Made by a program: the position numbers and the translations under genes. Shown here one piece after another: positions 9,828 through 18,918 of a stretch of DNA of 64,000 bases. The DNA is from JAKACA01 sp963735115 (GTDB taxonomy: Bacteria > Actinomycetota > Acidimicrobiia > Acidimicrobiales > Bog-793), in the NCBI GenBank assembly GCA_963735115.1, contig CAVTJR010000003.1, positions 992,001-1,056,000 on the forward strand, read 5' to 3'. Every line of letters starts with the position of its first letter. The first letter of the stretch is position 1. The notes beneath the pieces are model-generated. The model saw only the letters and a list, made by a program, of their open reading frames with translations. It ran no database searches and was not told the origin of the DNA.

Positions 9828-11393
9828 TCAGATGCGGCTGTCGCGACCTTCCCAGAAGGGGGCGCGCAGGTCGCGCTTGAGGGGCTTCATCGCCCCGGAG
9901 AGCGGCAGGGGCTCGGCGCGGAATTCGACGGACTTCGGCACCTTGTAGCGGGCGACGGTCATGCGGGCATGCTCCTGGATGTCCTCGGCCGTGGCGCTTG
10001 CGCCCGGCTTCAGCACCACGATGGCGTGCACCTGCTCGCCCCAGGTGTCGTGAGGGATGCCGATGACGGCCACATCGGCGACGGCCGGATGGGTGGAGAT
10101 GGCGCTCTCGACCTCGATGGAGTAAACGTTTTCGCCCCCGGTGACGATCATGTCCTTCAAGCGGTCGACGAGAAAGAGGTAGCCGTCGGCGTCCAGCCGT
10201 CCCATGTCGCCCGTGTGGTACCAGTCGCCCTCGAAGACCCTCTCTGTCTCCGCTGGCCTGTTCCAATACGCCCGCATGAAGTTCCCACCCTGTGCACACA
10301 CCTCTCCTTGCTCGTCGGGTCCGAGGAGGTTGCCGCCGTTGTCCTGGATGGAGATGGTCACCCCGAGCGGAGGCCTACCCGCAGAATGCAGCCGGTCCCC
10401 GCCGTTGCGGTGGTCTTGTGGAGTGAGGAAGGTGAGGATGGAGGAGCACTCCGTCATGCCGTAGCCCTGCCAGAGCCGGATGCCCGGCAATGCCTCCTGC
10501 ACCCGCTGCAGCAGCTTGAGGGGCATTGGGGAGGCGCCGTAGACGAGATCCTGCAAGGACTGCAAGCGTTCCGGGCGGAACTCGGGATGGTTGATCATCA
10601 TGGCGATCATGGTCGGCACCATGACCGTCCAGTCGACCTTGTACTCCTCGACGAGGTCCAGCATGGCCGCCGGCTCGAAGAGCGAGAGCATCACCGACTT
10701 CGAGCCTGTCGCCGGGATGCCGATGACGGCGGCCATGGAGGCAGCGTGGAACATCGGGGTCTGGTGGAGGTAGACGCGGCCCGGGGGCATGTCGACCGTG
10801 AGACCGACGTGGTAGAGGTTGAGCATCTCGGCGCGATGATCGAGGAGGGCTCCCTTCGGCATACCCGTCGTTCCACCCGTGTACATGAGGACGACCGGAT
10901 CGTCCTCGTCGGGCTCGTCCGGGCGCACTGGGCGGCCGGCCTCGATGAGATCCTCGTAACCGAAGTCATGGGGGACGTCCCGATCTCCGATGAGGACGAC
11001 CCGCTTCAACGCGAGGTCGCCGCGTACCTCGGCGATGTTGCGCAACAGGTGCTCTGCGAAGAGGGAGTCGACGAAGATGACCTCCGTGCCGGAGTCGGCG
11101 AGGATGGCCTGCAATTCACGGCCCGCCAGGCGGAGGTTCAGCGGGTTGATGATGCCCGCCCCGAGGAAGGCCGCGTGGTACAGCTCGAGGAACTCGTGGC
11201 AGTTGGCCGCCATCACGGCGAAGCGGTCCGACCTCGTCAGTCCGAGCTCGGTGCGCATGGCGTCGGCGAGGCGGAGCACGCGGTTGCCGTGCTGGGCGAA
11301 GGTGGCATGGTAGCTACGGTCATGAACCGCATCGACCTCGGCGAAGCGCTCGAAGGCGGGAAGGAGCACACGGCTACCGACGAGTTCTTTCAT
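9828..11393 (-). CDS. Acyl-CoA synthetase / AMP-dependent ligase
   Basis: About 521 residues of the ANL superfamily, which adenylates a carboxylate and transfers it to CoA. VVLMYTGGTTGMPKGALLDH is the AMP-binding P-loop motif, GYGMTECSSI is the A5 motif, YHTGDMGRLDADGY is A7/A8 and VDRLKDMIVTGGENVYSIEVE the hinge region, with the A10 lysine context SGAMKPLKRDLR at the C-terminus. The enzyme is most like long/medium-chain fatty-acyl or aryl-CoA ligases; the substrate is unknown. ATG 11393 follows a GAGGTG; GTG 11399 is an alternative. It is convergent with recN and divergent from pyrG, interrupting the usual recN-pyrG order. Confidence 0.9.
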   Translation of the reverse strand: MKELVGSRVLLPAFERFAEVDAVHDRSYHATFAQHGNRVLRLADAMRTELGLTRSDRFAVMAANCHEFLELYHAAFLGAGIINPLNLRLAGRELQAILADSGTEVIFVDSLFAEHLLRNIAEVRGDLALKRVVLIGDRDVPHDFGYEDLIEAGRPVRPDEPDEDDPVVLMYTGGTTGMPKGALLDHRAEMLNLYHVGLTVDMPPGRVYLHQTPMFHAASMAAVIGIPATGSKSVMLSLFEPAAMLDLVEEYKVDWTVMVPTMIAMMINHPEFRPERLQSLQDLVYGASPMPLKLLQRVQEALPGIRLWQGYGMTECSSILTFLTPQDHRNGGDRLHSAGRPPLGVTISIQDNGGNLLGPDEQGEVCAQGGNFMRAYWNRPAETERVFEGDWYHTGDMGRLDADGYLFLVDRLKDMIVTGGENVYSIEVESAISTHPAVADVAVIGIPHDTWGEQVHAIVVLKPGASATAEDIQEHARMTVARYKVPKSVEFRAEPLPLSGAMKPLKRDLRAPFWEGRDSRI

Positions 11394-11571
11394 GACCACC
11401 TCACCTGCTGTTGTCCGGCGCCACGGGCGACGGCAGCGCTGCCGGCCCGTTACTTATCGCGTGCTGGCTCGAATGTAGTTGGCGTCCCTGGTCCACGCCG
11501 ATCCGCTCGGCCCGGCCCTTCCTCCAGTACCCTGTAGCGGCGGGCACCTGGACTGGACTGAAGGAGCAGCC

Positions 11572-13230
11572 TTGACCAAGTACGTGTTCGTGACCGGCGG
11601 TGTGTCGAGCTCGCTCGGTAAGGGCCTGACGGCCTCGTCGCTCGGGCGACTGCTCAAATCCCGGTCGCTGCGCGTCACGATGTGCAAGCTGGACCCATAC
11701 ATCAACGTCGACCCGGGAACCATGAACCCTTTCGAGCACGGCGAAGTGTTCGTCACCGACGACGGCGGTGAGACGGATCTGGACCTCGGCCACTACGAGC
11801 GCTTCATCGACGAGAACCTCCACCGCGACTCCAACGCCACGACTGGGCAAATCTACTCCGCCGTCATCGCGAAGGAGCGGCGGGGCGACTACCTCGGCAA
11901 GACCGTGCAGGTCATCCCGCACATCACCGACGAGATCAAGGAACGCGTCCACCGCCTCGGTGCCAAAGAGGACGTCGACGTCGTCATCACCGAGGTCGGC
12001 GGCACGGTGGGCGACATCGAGATCGTTCCGTTCCTCGAGGCGATCCGTCAGTTCCGTCGTGAGGTCGGTCGAGACAACGTCTGCTACATCCACCTGACCT
12101 ACGTCCCCTTCCTCCGCACAGCCGGCGAGCAGAAGACAAAGCCGACACAGCACTCCGTCACTGAACTGCGCAGCCGCGGCATCCAGCCGGACGTGATCGT
12201 CTGCCGGAGCGAGCAACCCATCTCGGACACCTTGAAGCGCAAGATCTCGCTGCTGTGTGACGTACCTGTGGAGGCGTGCGTATCGGCCGTCGACGCCGAC
12301 ACGATCTATGCGATTCCGATCGCTCTGCACGACGAGGGCCTCGACGACATCGTCTGCCGCATCCTCCGCCTCGACGGTCCGGAGCATTCCATCGACATCT
12401 CGTCCTGGGAGCTGATGCTGGAGCGCATCGCCGATGCCGAGGACAGCGTGCGCATCGGTGTCATCGGGAAATACGTGAACCTGCCCGACGCCTATCTCTC
12501 GGTGATCGAGTCGCTCCGTCATGCCGGTTTCGCCCACGGCGTGAAGGTGCAGATCGATCTGGTGCAGGCGGAGGACGTCACCGGGATGTTGGCGGCCACC
12601 CTCGACCACCTGGATGGCATCGTCATCCCCGGCGGCTTCGGCGAGAGAGGCATCGAGGGAAAGATCGCCGCCGCTGGCTTCTCCCGAGAGCACGGGATCC
12701 CGTGCCTCGGGCTATGCCTCGGGCTGCACACGATGGTCGTCGACTTCGCCCGCAACGTCGCCGGGATGGAGAACGCCAATACGAGTGAGGTCGACGTCCG
12801 CACGCCCTACCCGGTCATCGACCTCATGGACGACCAGGTGGACATCGCCAACAAGGGTGGGACGATGCGCCTTGGTGCCATGACGGCCCGTTTGCGATCC
12901 GGATCCCAGGTGGCGGAGCTCTACGGCGACGAGTACGTCTCCGAGCGTCACCGCCACCGCTTCGAGGTGAACCCGCGTTTTCGCAATCGCCTCGAGGAGG
13001 CCGGTCTCGCCTGCTCGGGCATCTCGGTCAAGGACGACCGTCTCGTGGAGTTCATCGAGCTGCCCACCCACCCTTTCTGGGTAGGCACGCAGGCGCACCC
13101 CGAGTTCAAGAGCCGCCCGGACCGGGCTCACCCCTTGTTCTCGGGTCTTGTCGCCGCCGCCCTGGCTCGGGCGCGGAGCCGCCAGCCCCGCCTGCTCGAG
13201 CTGGACCTGGACTTTGATGCCGTCGGCTGA
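11572..13230 (+). CDS. pyrG: CTP synthase
   Basis: A 552-residue glutamine-dependent enzyme that aminates UTP to CTP. The synthetase domain starts at once with KYVFVTGGVSSSLGKGLTAS (P-loop), followed by KLDPYINVDPGTMNPFEHGEVFV and EVGGTVGDIE. The class I glutaminase domain has PGGFGERG, the nucleophile in CLGLCLGLH and the catalytic pair in THPFWVGTQAHPEFKSRP. TTG 11572 is preceded by AAGGAG with 5-nt spacing and gives the family N-terminus, so it beats upstream candidates. A possible -10 TACCCT is at 11528-11533. It overlaps the NUDIX gene by 14 nt. Confidence 0.96.
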   Translation: MTKYVFVTGGVSSSLGKGLTASSLGRLLKSRSLRVTMCKLDPYINVDPGTMNPFEHGEVFVTDDGGETDLDLGHYERFIDENLHRDSNATTGQIYSAVIAKERRGDYLGKTVQVIPHITDEIKERVHRLGAKEDVDVVITEVGGTVGDIEIVPFLEAIRQFRREVGRDNVCYIHLTYVPFLRTAGEQKTKPTQHSVTELRSRGIQPDVIVCRSEQPISDTLKRKISLLCDVPVEACVSAVDADTIYAIPIALHDEGLDDIVCRILRLDGPEHSIDISSWELMLERIADAEDSVRIGVIGKYVNLPDAYLSVIESLRHAGFAHGVKVQIDLVQAEDVTGMLAATLDHLDGIVIPGGFGERGIEGKIAAAGFSREHGIPCLGLCLGLHTMVVDFARNVAGMENANTSEVDVRTPYPVIDLMDDQVDIANKGGTMRLGAMTARLRSGSQVAELYGDEYVSERHRHRFEVNPRFRNRLEEAGLACSGISVKDDRLVEFIELPTHPFWVGTQAHPEFKSRPDRAHPLFSGLVAAALARARSRQPRLLELDLDFDAVG

Positions 13231-13918
13231 TCCGCCCGAGGGCGTATTCCGCCGGTTGGGGGAGCGGAGCCGCTTCGAGGGAGGTTTCTTCGAGGTCGTC
13301 ACGGCGACGTTCGTAGGACCAGACGGCTTCACCTTCGAACGCGAGGTGATCCGTCATCCAGGCGCCGTCTGCGTCGTGGCGCTCGAGGGCGACCGCCGCA
13401 GCGTTCTCATGGTCCGCCAGTACCGGGGAGCGGTCGATTCCCCCCTCCTCGAGCTTCCGGCCGGCAAGCGCGATGTGCCCGATGAGGACCCTGCCCTCTG
13501 CGCCAGCCGCGAGCTGGCGGAGGAGATCGGGCGGGAGGCGTCCTCGATGAAGGAGGTTGCCCGTTTCTACAACTCGCCGGGGATCAGCGACGAGGAGACG
13601 ATCTGCTACCTCGCAGAGGGTTTGCGAGTAGTGCCTCGCGAGGCCCACGGGGTGGAGGAAGAGCATCTCGTCGTCGAGCGCATCTCGCTTGCCGACGTGG
13701 AGGAGCTCATGGCGACGGGCGATCTTGTGGACGCCAAGTCGATCATCGGCCTGTTGGCTGCCCGCCGTGCTGTCGGATGGGTGACGCGCTCACCAGGAAT
13801 TGCCCCGACCCCGATCGGCGGAGCGCATGCCGCCGGTCATGTGCGGGCGGCGACGGCGGCGCCACCCGAGGCGCCACCGGTGAGCACCGACCTCGAAGCA
13901 GGCGGAGGCGGGCAATAA
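13217..13918 (+). CDS. NUDIX hydrolase, ADP-ribose pyrophosphatase type
   Basis: About 233 residues. The NUDIX box runs from GKRDVPDEDPALCASRELAEE to IG, with the catalytic glutamates in RELAEEIG; the preceding LLELPAG and the following FYNSPGISDE are typical of ADP-ribose pyrophosphatases, which clear ADP-ribose to AMP and ribose 5-phosphate. It occupies the same place as Rv1700 in M. tuberculosis, between pyrG and xerD. The C-terminal ~45 residues are Ala/Pro-rich and not part of the fold. The TAA stop overlaps the likely ATA start of xerD. Confidence 0.92.
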   Translation: MPSADPPEGVFRRLGERSRFEGGFFEVVTATFVGPDGFTFEREVIRHPGAVCVVALEGDRRSVLMVRQYRGAVDSPLLELPAGKRDVPDEDPALCASRELAEEIGREASSMKEVARFYNSPGISDEETICYLAEGLRVVPREAHGVEEEHLVVERISLADVEELMATGDLVDAKSIIGLLAARRAVGWVTRSPGIAPTPIGGAHAAGHVRAATAAPPEAPPVSTDLEAGGGGQ

Positions 13919-14886
13919 CCGTCGCTGCGACAGACGCTCGGACCGCAGCGGTTCGCCAACCGCTCAGCCAGGACGCCGAGGAGTTCCTCTCCTTCCTTAC
14001 TGTCGAGAAGGGTCGGGCACCGGCGTCCGTCGCGGCTTACCGACGTGACCTGCGGGCGTACGAGGAGTTCCTGGCCGGCAGGGGTGTGAGCCTGGCGGAG
14101 GCCGGGCCTCGCCTTGTCGAGGACTACCTCGCCTTCCTCGCCGCCTGCGGCAGGCGTGCGTCCTCGAATGCGCGTGCCTACGCGGCCATTCGAGGCTTGC
14201 ACCGATTCTGCGTAGACGAGCGTGGCGCCGCTGTCGATCCGACCGAAGGACTTTCAGGGCCGCGGCTTCCGCAGCCGATCCCGAAGGCGCTGAGCGAAGC
14301 TGACGTCGACCTCTTGCTCTCGGCGGTGGCGGGCGACGACGCCAAGGCCCGTCGCGACCGGGTGATCCTCGAGCTGCTCTACGCCACCGGCATGCGCATC
14401 TCCGAGCTGGCGGCGCTGCGGCTGTCGGACCTCGACCTCGATCGACAGATGGCGCTCGTGTTCGGCAAAGGCTCGAAGGAACGGGTCGTGCCCTTTGGCC
14501 GCCACGCCCGAGCTGCGCTCGATGCCTGGCTCGGTCCCGGTGGCCGGCCGGCCATGGCGCCCGAACGCTGGGCGCGCCGTGCGGACGAGGAGTCCCTGCT
14601 CATCTCGTCGCGGGGGAGACGGATGTCCCGCCAGACGGTGTGGGTGGTTGTGCGCGCGGCAGCCACCAAGGTCCACTTGGAGGGACGGGTGACCCCGCAC
14701 GTGCTTCGCCATTCATGCGCCACGCACCTGCTCGAACACGGCGCGGACATTCGCGTCGTGCAGGAGCTGCTCGGTCATGCCGCCATCACGACAACGCAGG
14801 TGTACACGAGGGTGTCCAGCGAGTTTCTCCGCCGCGAGTACGAGGCGGCGCACCCACGGGCACGTGGTCGCTTTCCGGCCAAGTAG
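13915..14886 (+). CDS. xerD: Tyrosine recombinase XerD
   Basis: Site-specific recombinase that resolves chromosome dimers at dif with XerC and FtsK. The SAM-like N-domain starts at DAEEFLSFLTVEKG; the catalytic domain has ATGMRISELAALRLSDLD (Arg I), GKGSKERVVP (Lys), TPHVLRHSCATHLLEHG (His-x-x-Arg), LLGHAAITTTQVYT (His/Trp and nucleophilic Tyr). No ATG, GTG or TTG occurs in frame between 13777 and the core domain. GGAGG at 13904-13908 sits 6 nt before an ATA codon at 13915, which would start a protein of normal length and overlaps the NUDIX stop. ATG 13777 would add 46 Arg-rich residues. An indel in the region is also possible. Confidence 0.93.
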   Translation: MTVAATDARTAAVRQPLSQDAEEFLSFLTVEKGRAPASVAAYRRDLRAYEEFLAGRGVSLAEAGPRLVEDYLAFLAACGRRASSNARAYAAIRGLHRFCVDERGAAVDPTEGLSGPRLPQPIPKALSEADVDLLLSAVAGDDAKARRDRVILELLYATGMRISELAALRLSDLDLDRQMALVFGKGSKERVVPFGRHARAALDAWLGPGGRPAMAPERWARRADEESLLISSRGRRMSRQTVWVVVRAAATKVHLEGRVTPHVLRHSCATHLLEHGADIRVVQELLGHAAITTTQVYTRVSSEFLRREYEAAHPRARGRFPAK

Positions 14887-14889
14887 TCT
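14884..14889 (+). promoter_or_regulatory. -10 box, leaderless promoter of the DksA-like gene
   Basis: TAGTCT ends 6 nt before the GTG start at 14896, the same geometry as at 6460, 29397 and 33677. Its first three bases are the xerD stop codon, so the promoter is embedded in the end of xerD. Confidence 0.55.
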
Positions 14890-14895
14890 GTCGTC

Positions 14896-15237
14896 GTGTC
14901 AAACGATGCAGCCGTCGATTACCGCTCCCTGCTGGAGGAAGAGCGTCACTCGCTCGAAGAGCAGTTGCAGGAGCTGGGCTATGGGGATGCCGGGAGAGTC
15001 AAGTACGACTCGAACTTCGCCGACTCGTCCCAGGTAACGGCGGAGCGCGGCGAAGCCGAGGCGCTGGCAGTTCAGCTGCAGGACGCGCTCGCGGAGGTCA
15101 TGGCGGCCCTGAAGAAGCTGGACGCGGGCACGTACGGGATCTGCGAGCGCTGTGGCAAGCCCATCTCGCCTGCGCGCCTCGAGGCCAAGCCGGCGAGCCG
15201 CTACTGCATCGACTGCGCCTCCGCGGTTCGTCGTTGA
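14896..15237 (+). CDS. DksA/TraR-type C4 zinc-finger protein
   Basis: 113 residues: an N-terminal helical region (residues ~8-85, rich in Glu and Leu, probably a coiled-coil hairpin), then a four-cysteine zinc finger, YGICERCGKPI ... RYCIDCASA. Proteins of this family enter the secondary channel of RNA polymerase and modify initiation, as DksA does with ppGpp, though actinobacterial members are mostly uncharacterised. GTG start behind a leaderless-type -10 box. Its stop overlaps the TTG start of the protease gene (TTGA), so the two are probably co-translated. Confidence 0.85.
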   Translation: MSNDAAVDYRSLLEEERHSLEEQLQELGYGDAGRVKYDSNFADSSQVTAERGEAEALAVQLQDALAEVMAALKKLDAGTYGICERCGKPISPARLEAKPASRYCIDCASAVRR

Positions 15238-16010
15238 ACCTGCAGCGCCGTTGGCGCTCGGCGCGAACGAGCCTTTCTCTCCCGAACGCCATCATCACCG
15301 CGGCGATCCTCGGGATCCTCATCTTTGCGGGAGTGGCCGCCGTGCAGCGGCATTACCTCTCGGAGAGCACCGGCATCTTTCTGGCCTGTTTCGTCCCGGC
15401 TGTCATCTTCCACGAGGTGAGCCATGGAGTCGTCGCCCTGTGGTGCGGTGACGACACGGCCAAGCGGGCCGGACGGCTCACCCTCAACCCGCTTCGCCAC
15501 ATCGACCCGTTCGGTTCCATCATCCTCCCGATCGTCCTGACGCTGACGGCGGGTTTCCCCTTCGGCTACGCCAAGCCCGTGCCGGTCAACTTGAGCCGCC
15601 TGCGACGTCCCCGCGACGACGCCGTCCTCGTGGGCCTGGCTGGCCCGGCGACGAACATCCTGCTTGCCTGTATCGGCGGGCTCGCCCTCCACCTCCTCCA
15701 TACAGGACTCTTCGTGCAGGGTGGTCTGCTCTATCGAGACTCAGCCGCCCCTCTTAGCGTGGCCGATCAGTTCGCGCTGGACTTCGGTGTGGTCAACATC
15801 GTCCTGGCGGTGTTCAACCTCATCCCCATCCCGCCGCTCGACGGTTCCTCCCTCGTGGAACGGTTGCTGCCGGCGCGAGTGCTGCCCCAGTACTACCAGC
15901 TGCGATTCGTCTTCATGATCGTCGTGCTCATCTTCGTGCTGTACGCGCGCGGGCCAATGAGCTCAGTGTTCGACCACTTCGAGAACTGGTACGTGCAGAT
16001 CTTCGCTTGA
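15234..16010 (+). CDS. Site-2 protease (M50) family membrane protein
   Basis: About 258 residues with five or six hydrophobic segments. The zinc-binding motif is VIFHEVSHGVVALW (HExxH) in a membrane helix near residue 60; the third ligand lies in FNLIPIPPLDGSS, the family's LDG motif. GLAGPATNILLA is also typical. These enzymes cut substrates within the membrane, often anti-sigma factors or signal peptides; this short form lacks PDZ and CBS domains. It starts at TTG 15234, overlapping the stop of the DksA-like gene, which suggests a shared transcription unit. Confidence 0.85.
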   Translation: MNLQRRWRSARTSLSLPNAIITAAILGILIFAGVAAVQRHYLSESTGIFLACFVPAVIFHEVSHGVVALWCGDDTAKRAGRLTLNPLRHIDPFGSIILPIVLTLTAGFPFGYAKPVPVNLSRLRRPRDDAVLVGLAGPATNILLACIGGLALHLLHTGLFVQGGLLYRDSAAPLSVADQFALDFGVVNIVLAVFNLIPIPPLDGSSLVERLLPARVLPQYYQLRFVFMIVVLIFVLYARGPMSSVFDHFENWYVQIFA

Positions 16011-16031
16011 GCCGGAAGTGCCGGACGCTGC

Positions 16032-17133
16032 TCAGCGCCGAAGGGCGAAGCCGATGGCGCATCCGCCCAGCAGTATGAGCACGATCCCGGGCCCAAGCGA
16101 CCATCCAAGCTGATACAGCAGCTCATGTGTCGGCGTCGCTGGTCGGAAGACCGTTTCGGAAGACTTGAGCACTGGCCAAGCCAATGGGCCGGCGACGAAC
16201 CAGGCACCCGACAGGGCCGTCAGGAATCCCGTCCACACCGAGCCGAAGCGCGCATTCTTCGACTTGACCTTTCTGACGTGAGCCAGCAGCAGGATCCCCA
16301 TGAGCAGCGCCAGAGCGCCGGGAGCGAGCCACAAGAGCTCATGTCTGAGGCTCAGGTGCCAGGCGGACGAGCCGTCGGCGTTGAAGTGGATGCTCGGCCC
16401 CAGGAAGGGCACGATGCCGCCCCAGGCTCCGACGAGGATCACGAGCACGGCCACCAGGGCAAGACCACCTGCAGACTTGCCCTTCGCAGTTGACGCCGTC
16501 GTCCGGACGGCCGCACCAGTGGCGGTCAGGCCGGGAGGGGAACTTGCTGTGTTCCACGAGTCGGCCGCGGGCAGCGCTCTCGGTCGAGCCCAGGACCGAA
16601 GTCGGCGGCCCGCCGTAACCGCCGGCAGGGGCCATCGTTGGCTGCACGGTCTGACCGCCAGCGGTCGGGACAACTGGCGGGCGGGCGATTTCAGCGGGGT
16701 TCGGGATGGGCGGCGGAGCGACGGGCGGCGGAGCGATGGGCGGCGGAGCGACGGGCGGCTGGATTGGCGGCGGAGCGACGGACGGTTGAGGGACCGTCGG
16801 CGGTGAGACAGGCCCCCGTGGAATAACCACCTCGGCGGGCCTCGGGATGGGCGGCGGAGCCACCGGCGGCGGAGCGACGGGCGGCTGGATTGGCGGTGGA
16901 GCGACTGGCGGTTGAACGATCGTCGGCGGAGCGACCGGCGGTTGAGCGACAGTCGGCGACACGGGCGCCACTGGGACCGCCTCGGTGACAGCCGGGATCA
17001 CCGGTGCTGGCACCTCCTCAGTGGGAGTCGGAACCGGCGACGACGGCGCCACCTCGGTCTCGGTCGGCTCGTCAGGGGGGAACGCCTCAGTGGAGGTCGG
17101 GATAATGGGTGGGTTGTCCGACGTGCCGGCCAT
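16032..17133 (-). CDS. Pro-rich N-terminal repeat protein with C-terminal membrane segments, frameshifted
   Basis: ATG 17133 has a strong AGGAGG 7 nt upstream. The first ~195 residues (MAGTSDNPPIIPTSTE onward) are a disordered run of Pro, Val, Ala and Ile in PPVAPPPI-type repeats, probably cytoplasmic. The frame then runs off into nonsense, while an adjacent frame encodes SAGGLALVAVLVILVGAWGG and three more hydrophobic segments ending ... GGCAIGFALRR. Skipping one base in the C-rich run at about 16525-16540 joins the parts. The result would be a ~365-residue protein with four predicted membrane helices. Function unknown; Pro-rich membrane proteins often bind cell-envelope or SH3-like partners. 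Fifth gene here with an apparent +1 insertion. Confidence 0.6.
16676..16960 (-). repeat. Tandem repeat coding for PPVAPPPI units
   Basis: On the plus strand the motif GGCGGCGGAGCGACG recurs with small changes. Two longer blocks (about 16700-16790 and 16850-16925) are near copies of each other, pointing to a segmental duplication of the Pro-rich coding region. Slippage or recombination between units is expected to change length between strains. Confidence 0.75.
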
Positions 17134-17283
17134 CGAATTGCCTCCTGACGTGGCAGCGTACTGCGTCTTTCGTGCGAGCGGTTGCGGCCTTGTCGCTGGG
17201 CTGTCCGGGACCGTCGTGCTCGCGCAGGAACGCCCCCTCGTACGCATGGGGAGTCCGCCCTCGAGCGGCGCGGCTGGGGCCGT

Positions 17284-18273
17284 CTAGATCGTGTCGGGGA
17301 GGAGGAGGCCGATCGCCTGCTGGGCGCGCCGAAGCGTTCCCGAGGCGACCGCCGAGGCTTTGGCGGCGCCCTGCTCGAGCAGCTTGGAGATGGCGGCTTG
17401 ATCCTGCTCCAGCTCGAGGTAACGGGCCTTCACGGGTGCGAGGACCTCCACGAGAGCCTCGGCGAGATCGGCTTTCAACGGGCCGTACCGGCTGTAGGCC
17501 CCGACGACGTCATCGATGCTCCGAGCTGTCGAGGAGGCGAGCAGCTCGATGAGGTTGGCGAGGCCGGGCTGCTTGACGGGGTCGTAGCGGACCTCCCCGA
17601 TCGTGTCCGTCACGGCCTTGCGCACCTTCTGGGCGACCTCGTCGGCCGAGTCGAGGACGTTGATCGTCCCGAGGGGGGAATCGACCGACTTCGACATCTT
17701 TCGCGTCGGGTGCTGAAGATCCATCACGCGGGCAGCCACCTTGGGGACGGCCGCCTCGGGCACGACGAAGGTCTGTCCGTAGCGGTTGTTGTAGCGGATG
17801 GCGAGATCGCGGGCGAGCTCCAGGTGCTGGCGCTGGTCGTCGCCGACCGGGACGCGATCGGCGTCGTAGATGAGGATGTCGGCCGCCATGAGGACCGGAT
17901 AGGTCATGAGCCCGGCTCGCACCGATTCCTGGCCGGCGCTCTTCTCCTTGAACTGCGTCATGCGGCGCAGCTCGCCGACGGTGGCGGTGCACTCGAGCAG
18001 CCACGAGAGCTGAGTGTGCTCCGGAACATGGCTCTGCACGAAGATCGTGCAGGTGTCGGGGTCGAGACCGGCGGCCAGCAGGCCGATGGCGGTCTCAAGC
18101 GTCCGCCGTCTGAGGTCGGACGGGTCGTGCTCAGCGGTCAGGCCGTGCAGGTCGACAACGCAATAGAAACTGTCCGCCTCGTACTGATCGACCACCCACT
18201 GCCGGAGGGCGCCGAGATAGTTGCCGACATGGAGCGCACCGGAGGGTTGAATGCCCGAGAGGACTCGTGTCAT
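17284..18273 (-). CDS. trpS: Tryptophanyl-tRNA synthetase
   Basis: 329 residues, normal for the bacterial class Ic enzyme that charges tRNA-Trp. It begins TRVLSGIQPSGALHVGNYLGAL (HIGH-like motif in PSGALHVGN), has the DIL-type YPVLMAADILIYDADRVPVGDDQ substrate pocket and the PTRKMSKS loop. ATG 18273 is preceded on its strand by TATCAT with a 6-nt gap, so translation is probably leaderless. Convergent with nothing nearby; the Pro-rich gene lies downstream on the same strand. Confidence 0.96.
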   Translation of the reverse strand: MTRVLSGIQPSGALHVGNYLGALRQWVVDQYEADSFYCVVDLHGLTAEHDPSDLRRRTLETAIGLLAAGLDPDTCTIFVQSHVPEHTQLSWLLECTATVGELRRMTQFKEKSAGQESVRAGLMTYPVLMAADILIYDADRVPVGDDQRQHLELARDLAIRYNNRYGQTFVVPEAAVPKVAARVMDLQHPTRKMSKSVDSPLGTINVLDSADEVAQKVRKAVTDTIGEVRYDPVKQPGLANLIELLASSTARSIDDVVGAYSRYGPLKADLAEALVEVLAPVKARYLELEQDQAAISKLLEQGAAKASAVASGTLRRAQQAIGLLLPDTI

Positions 18274-18279
18274 CGGTCA

Positions 18280-18285
18280 ATGATA
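18280..18285 (-). promoter_or_regulatory. -10 box, leaderless promoter of trpS
   Basis: Read on the minus strand this is TATCAT, one mismatch from TATAAT, with exactly 6 nt (TGACCG) before the ATG at 18273. The geometry places the first transcribed base at the start codon. Confidence 0.65.
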
Positions 18286-18384
18286 GGAACCTTGCGGGCG
18301 GCTCCTCGGCATCGGGCGTGAGTCCCGTTGACGAAGTGCGCGTGGAGCGGCGTATTGCGACTCCCTCCCTCAGGAGGCCTTCGA

Positions 18385-18741
18385 TCAGCCTTTGGCGTAG
18401 TTCGAGGCGCCCCACCAGTCGACAACGATGACGGGCTCGTCGCCGACGACCCAGGCATCGTGGCCCTGCGGAAGGGCGGTGACGTCTCCCGCCGTTGCGT
18501 CGAGCTCGGTGCCGTCGCCCATGACGACGTGCAGGGTGCCGCTGACGTGGTACTGAAAATGCGGCGCCTCGCACAGCTCGGTGCCGGCGATCGGCTTCAC
18601 GTGCTCTGACCACCGCCAGCCCGGCTCGAGCGTGAGCTGGCCGATCTCGCTGTCCCCGATCCGGAGAATGTCGACCCGTCCACGCTCGAATGTGCGGGTC
18701 TCGTCGGGCGAGATGAACGTCTTGTGCTCTGCTGTCGCCAT
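18385..18741 (-). CDS. Small cupin-domain protein
   Basis: 118 residues forming one cupin beta-barrel: the first motif lies around GWRWSEHVKPIAG ... EAPHFQYHVSG, the second around DVTALPQGHDAWVVG. Metal-binding histidines are in SEH and PHFQYH. Such single-domain proteins may be dioxygenases, isomerases or sensors; the role cannot be deduced. AAGGAG lies 5 nt before ATG 18741, so it is leader-led, unlike several neighbours. It is divergent from the NTF2-like gene at 18919. Confidence 0.75.
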   Translation of the reverse strand: MATAEHKTFISPDETRTFERGRVDILRIGDSEIGQLTLEPGWRWSEHVKPIAGTELCEAPHFQYHVSGTLHVVMGDGTELDATAGDVTALPQGHDAWVVGDEPVIVVDWWGASNYAKG

Positions 18742-18918
18742 GTCGGCTCCTTACCTCGTTGGCGCCCCACCGAAGGCCGGTGCGGGCTGTCCGTTCTCGT
18801 ACGGAGCCATCCTCGCAAGGTCGTCCTGCAACCCTCCTGCACACGCTCGGCGTCCCGCTTGCAAGGGGGCTGCAAGGGCTCGCAGCGATGCTCTTCGGGA
18901 GAGCCCAAGGAGGACACC

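Noticed and set aside
9969..11537. A 522-codon open frame antisense to the acyl-CoA ligase
   Set aside because: The ligase has all its motifs; the antisense frame has none and no ribosome-binding site.
11401..12693. A 430-codon open frame antisense to pyrG
   Set aside because: Only exists because of codon bias in pyrG; rich in Asp, Val and Arg without motifs.
16676..16960. CRISPR-like array in the repeat-rich tract
   Set aside because: Repeats are coding, tandem and contiguous without unique spacers; no cas genes anywhere in the window.
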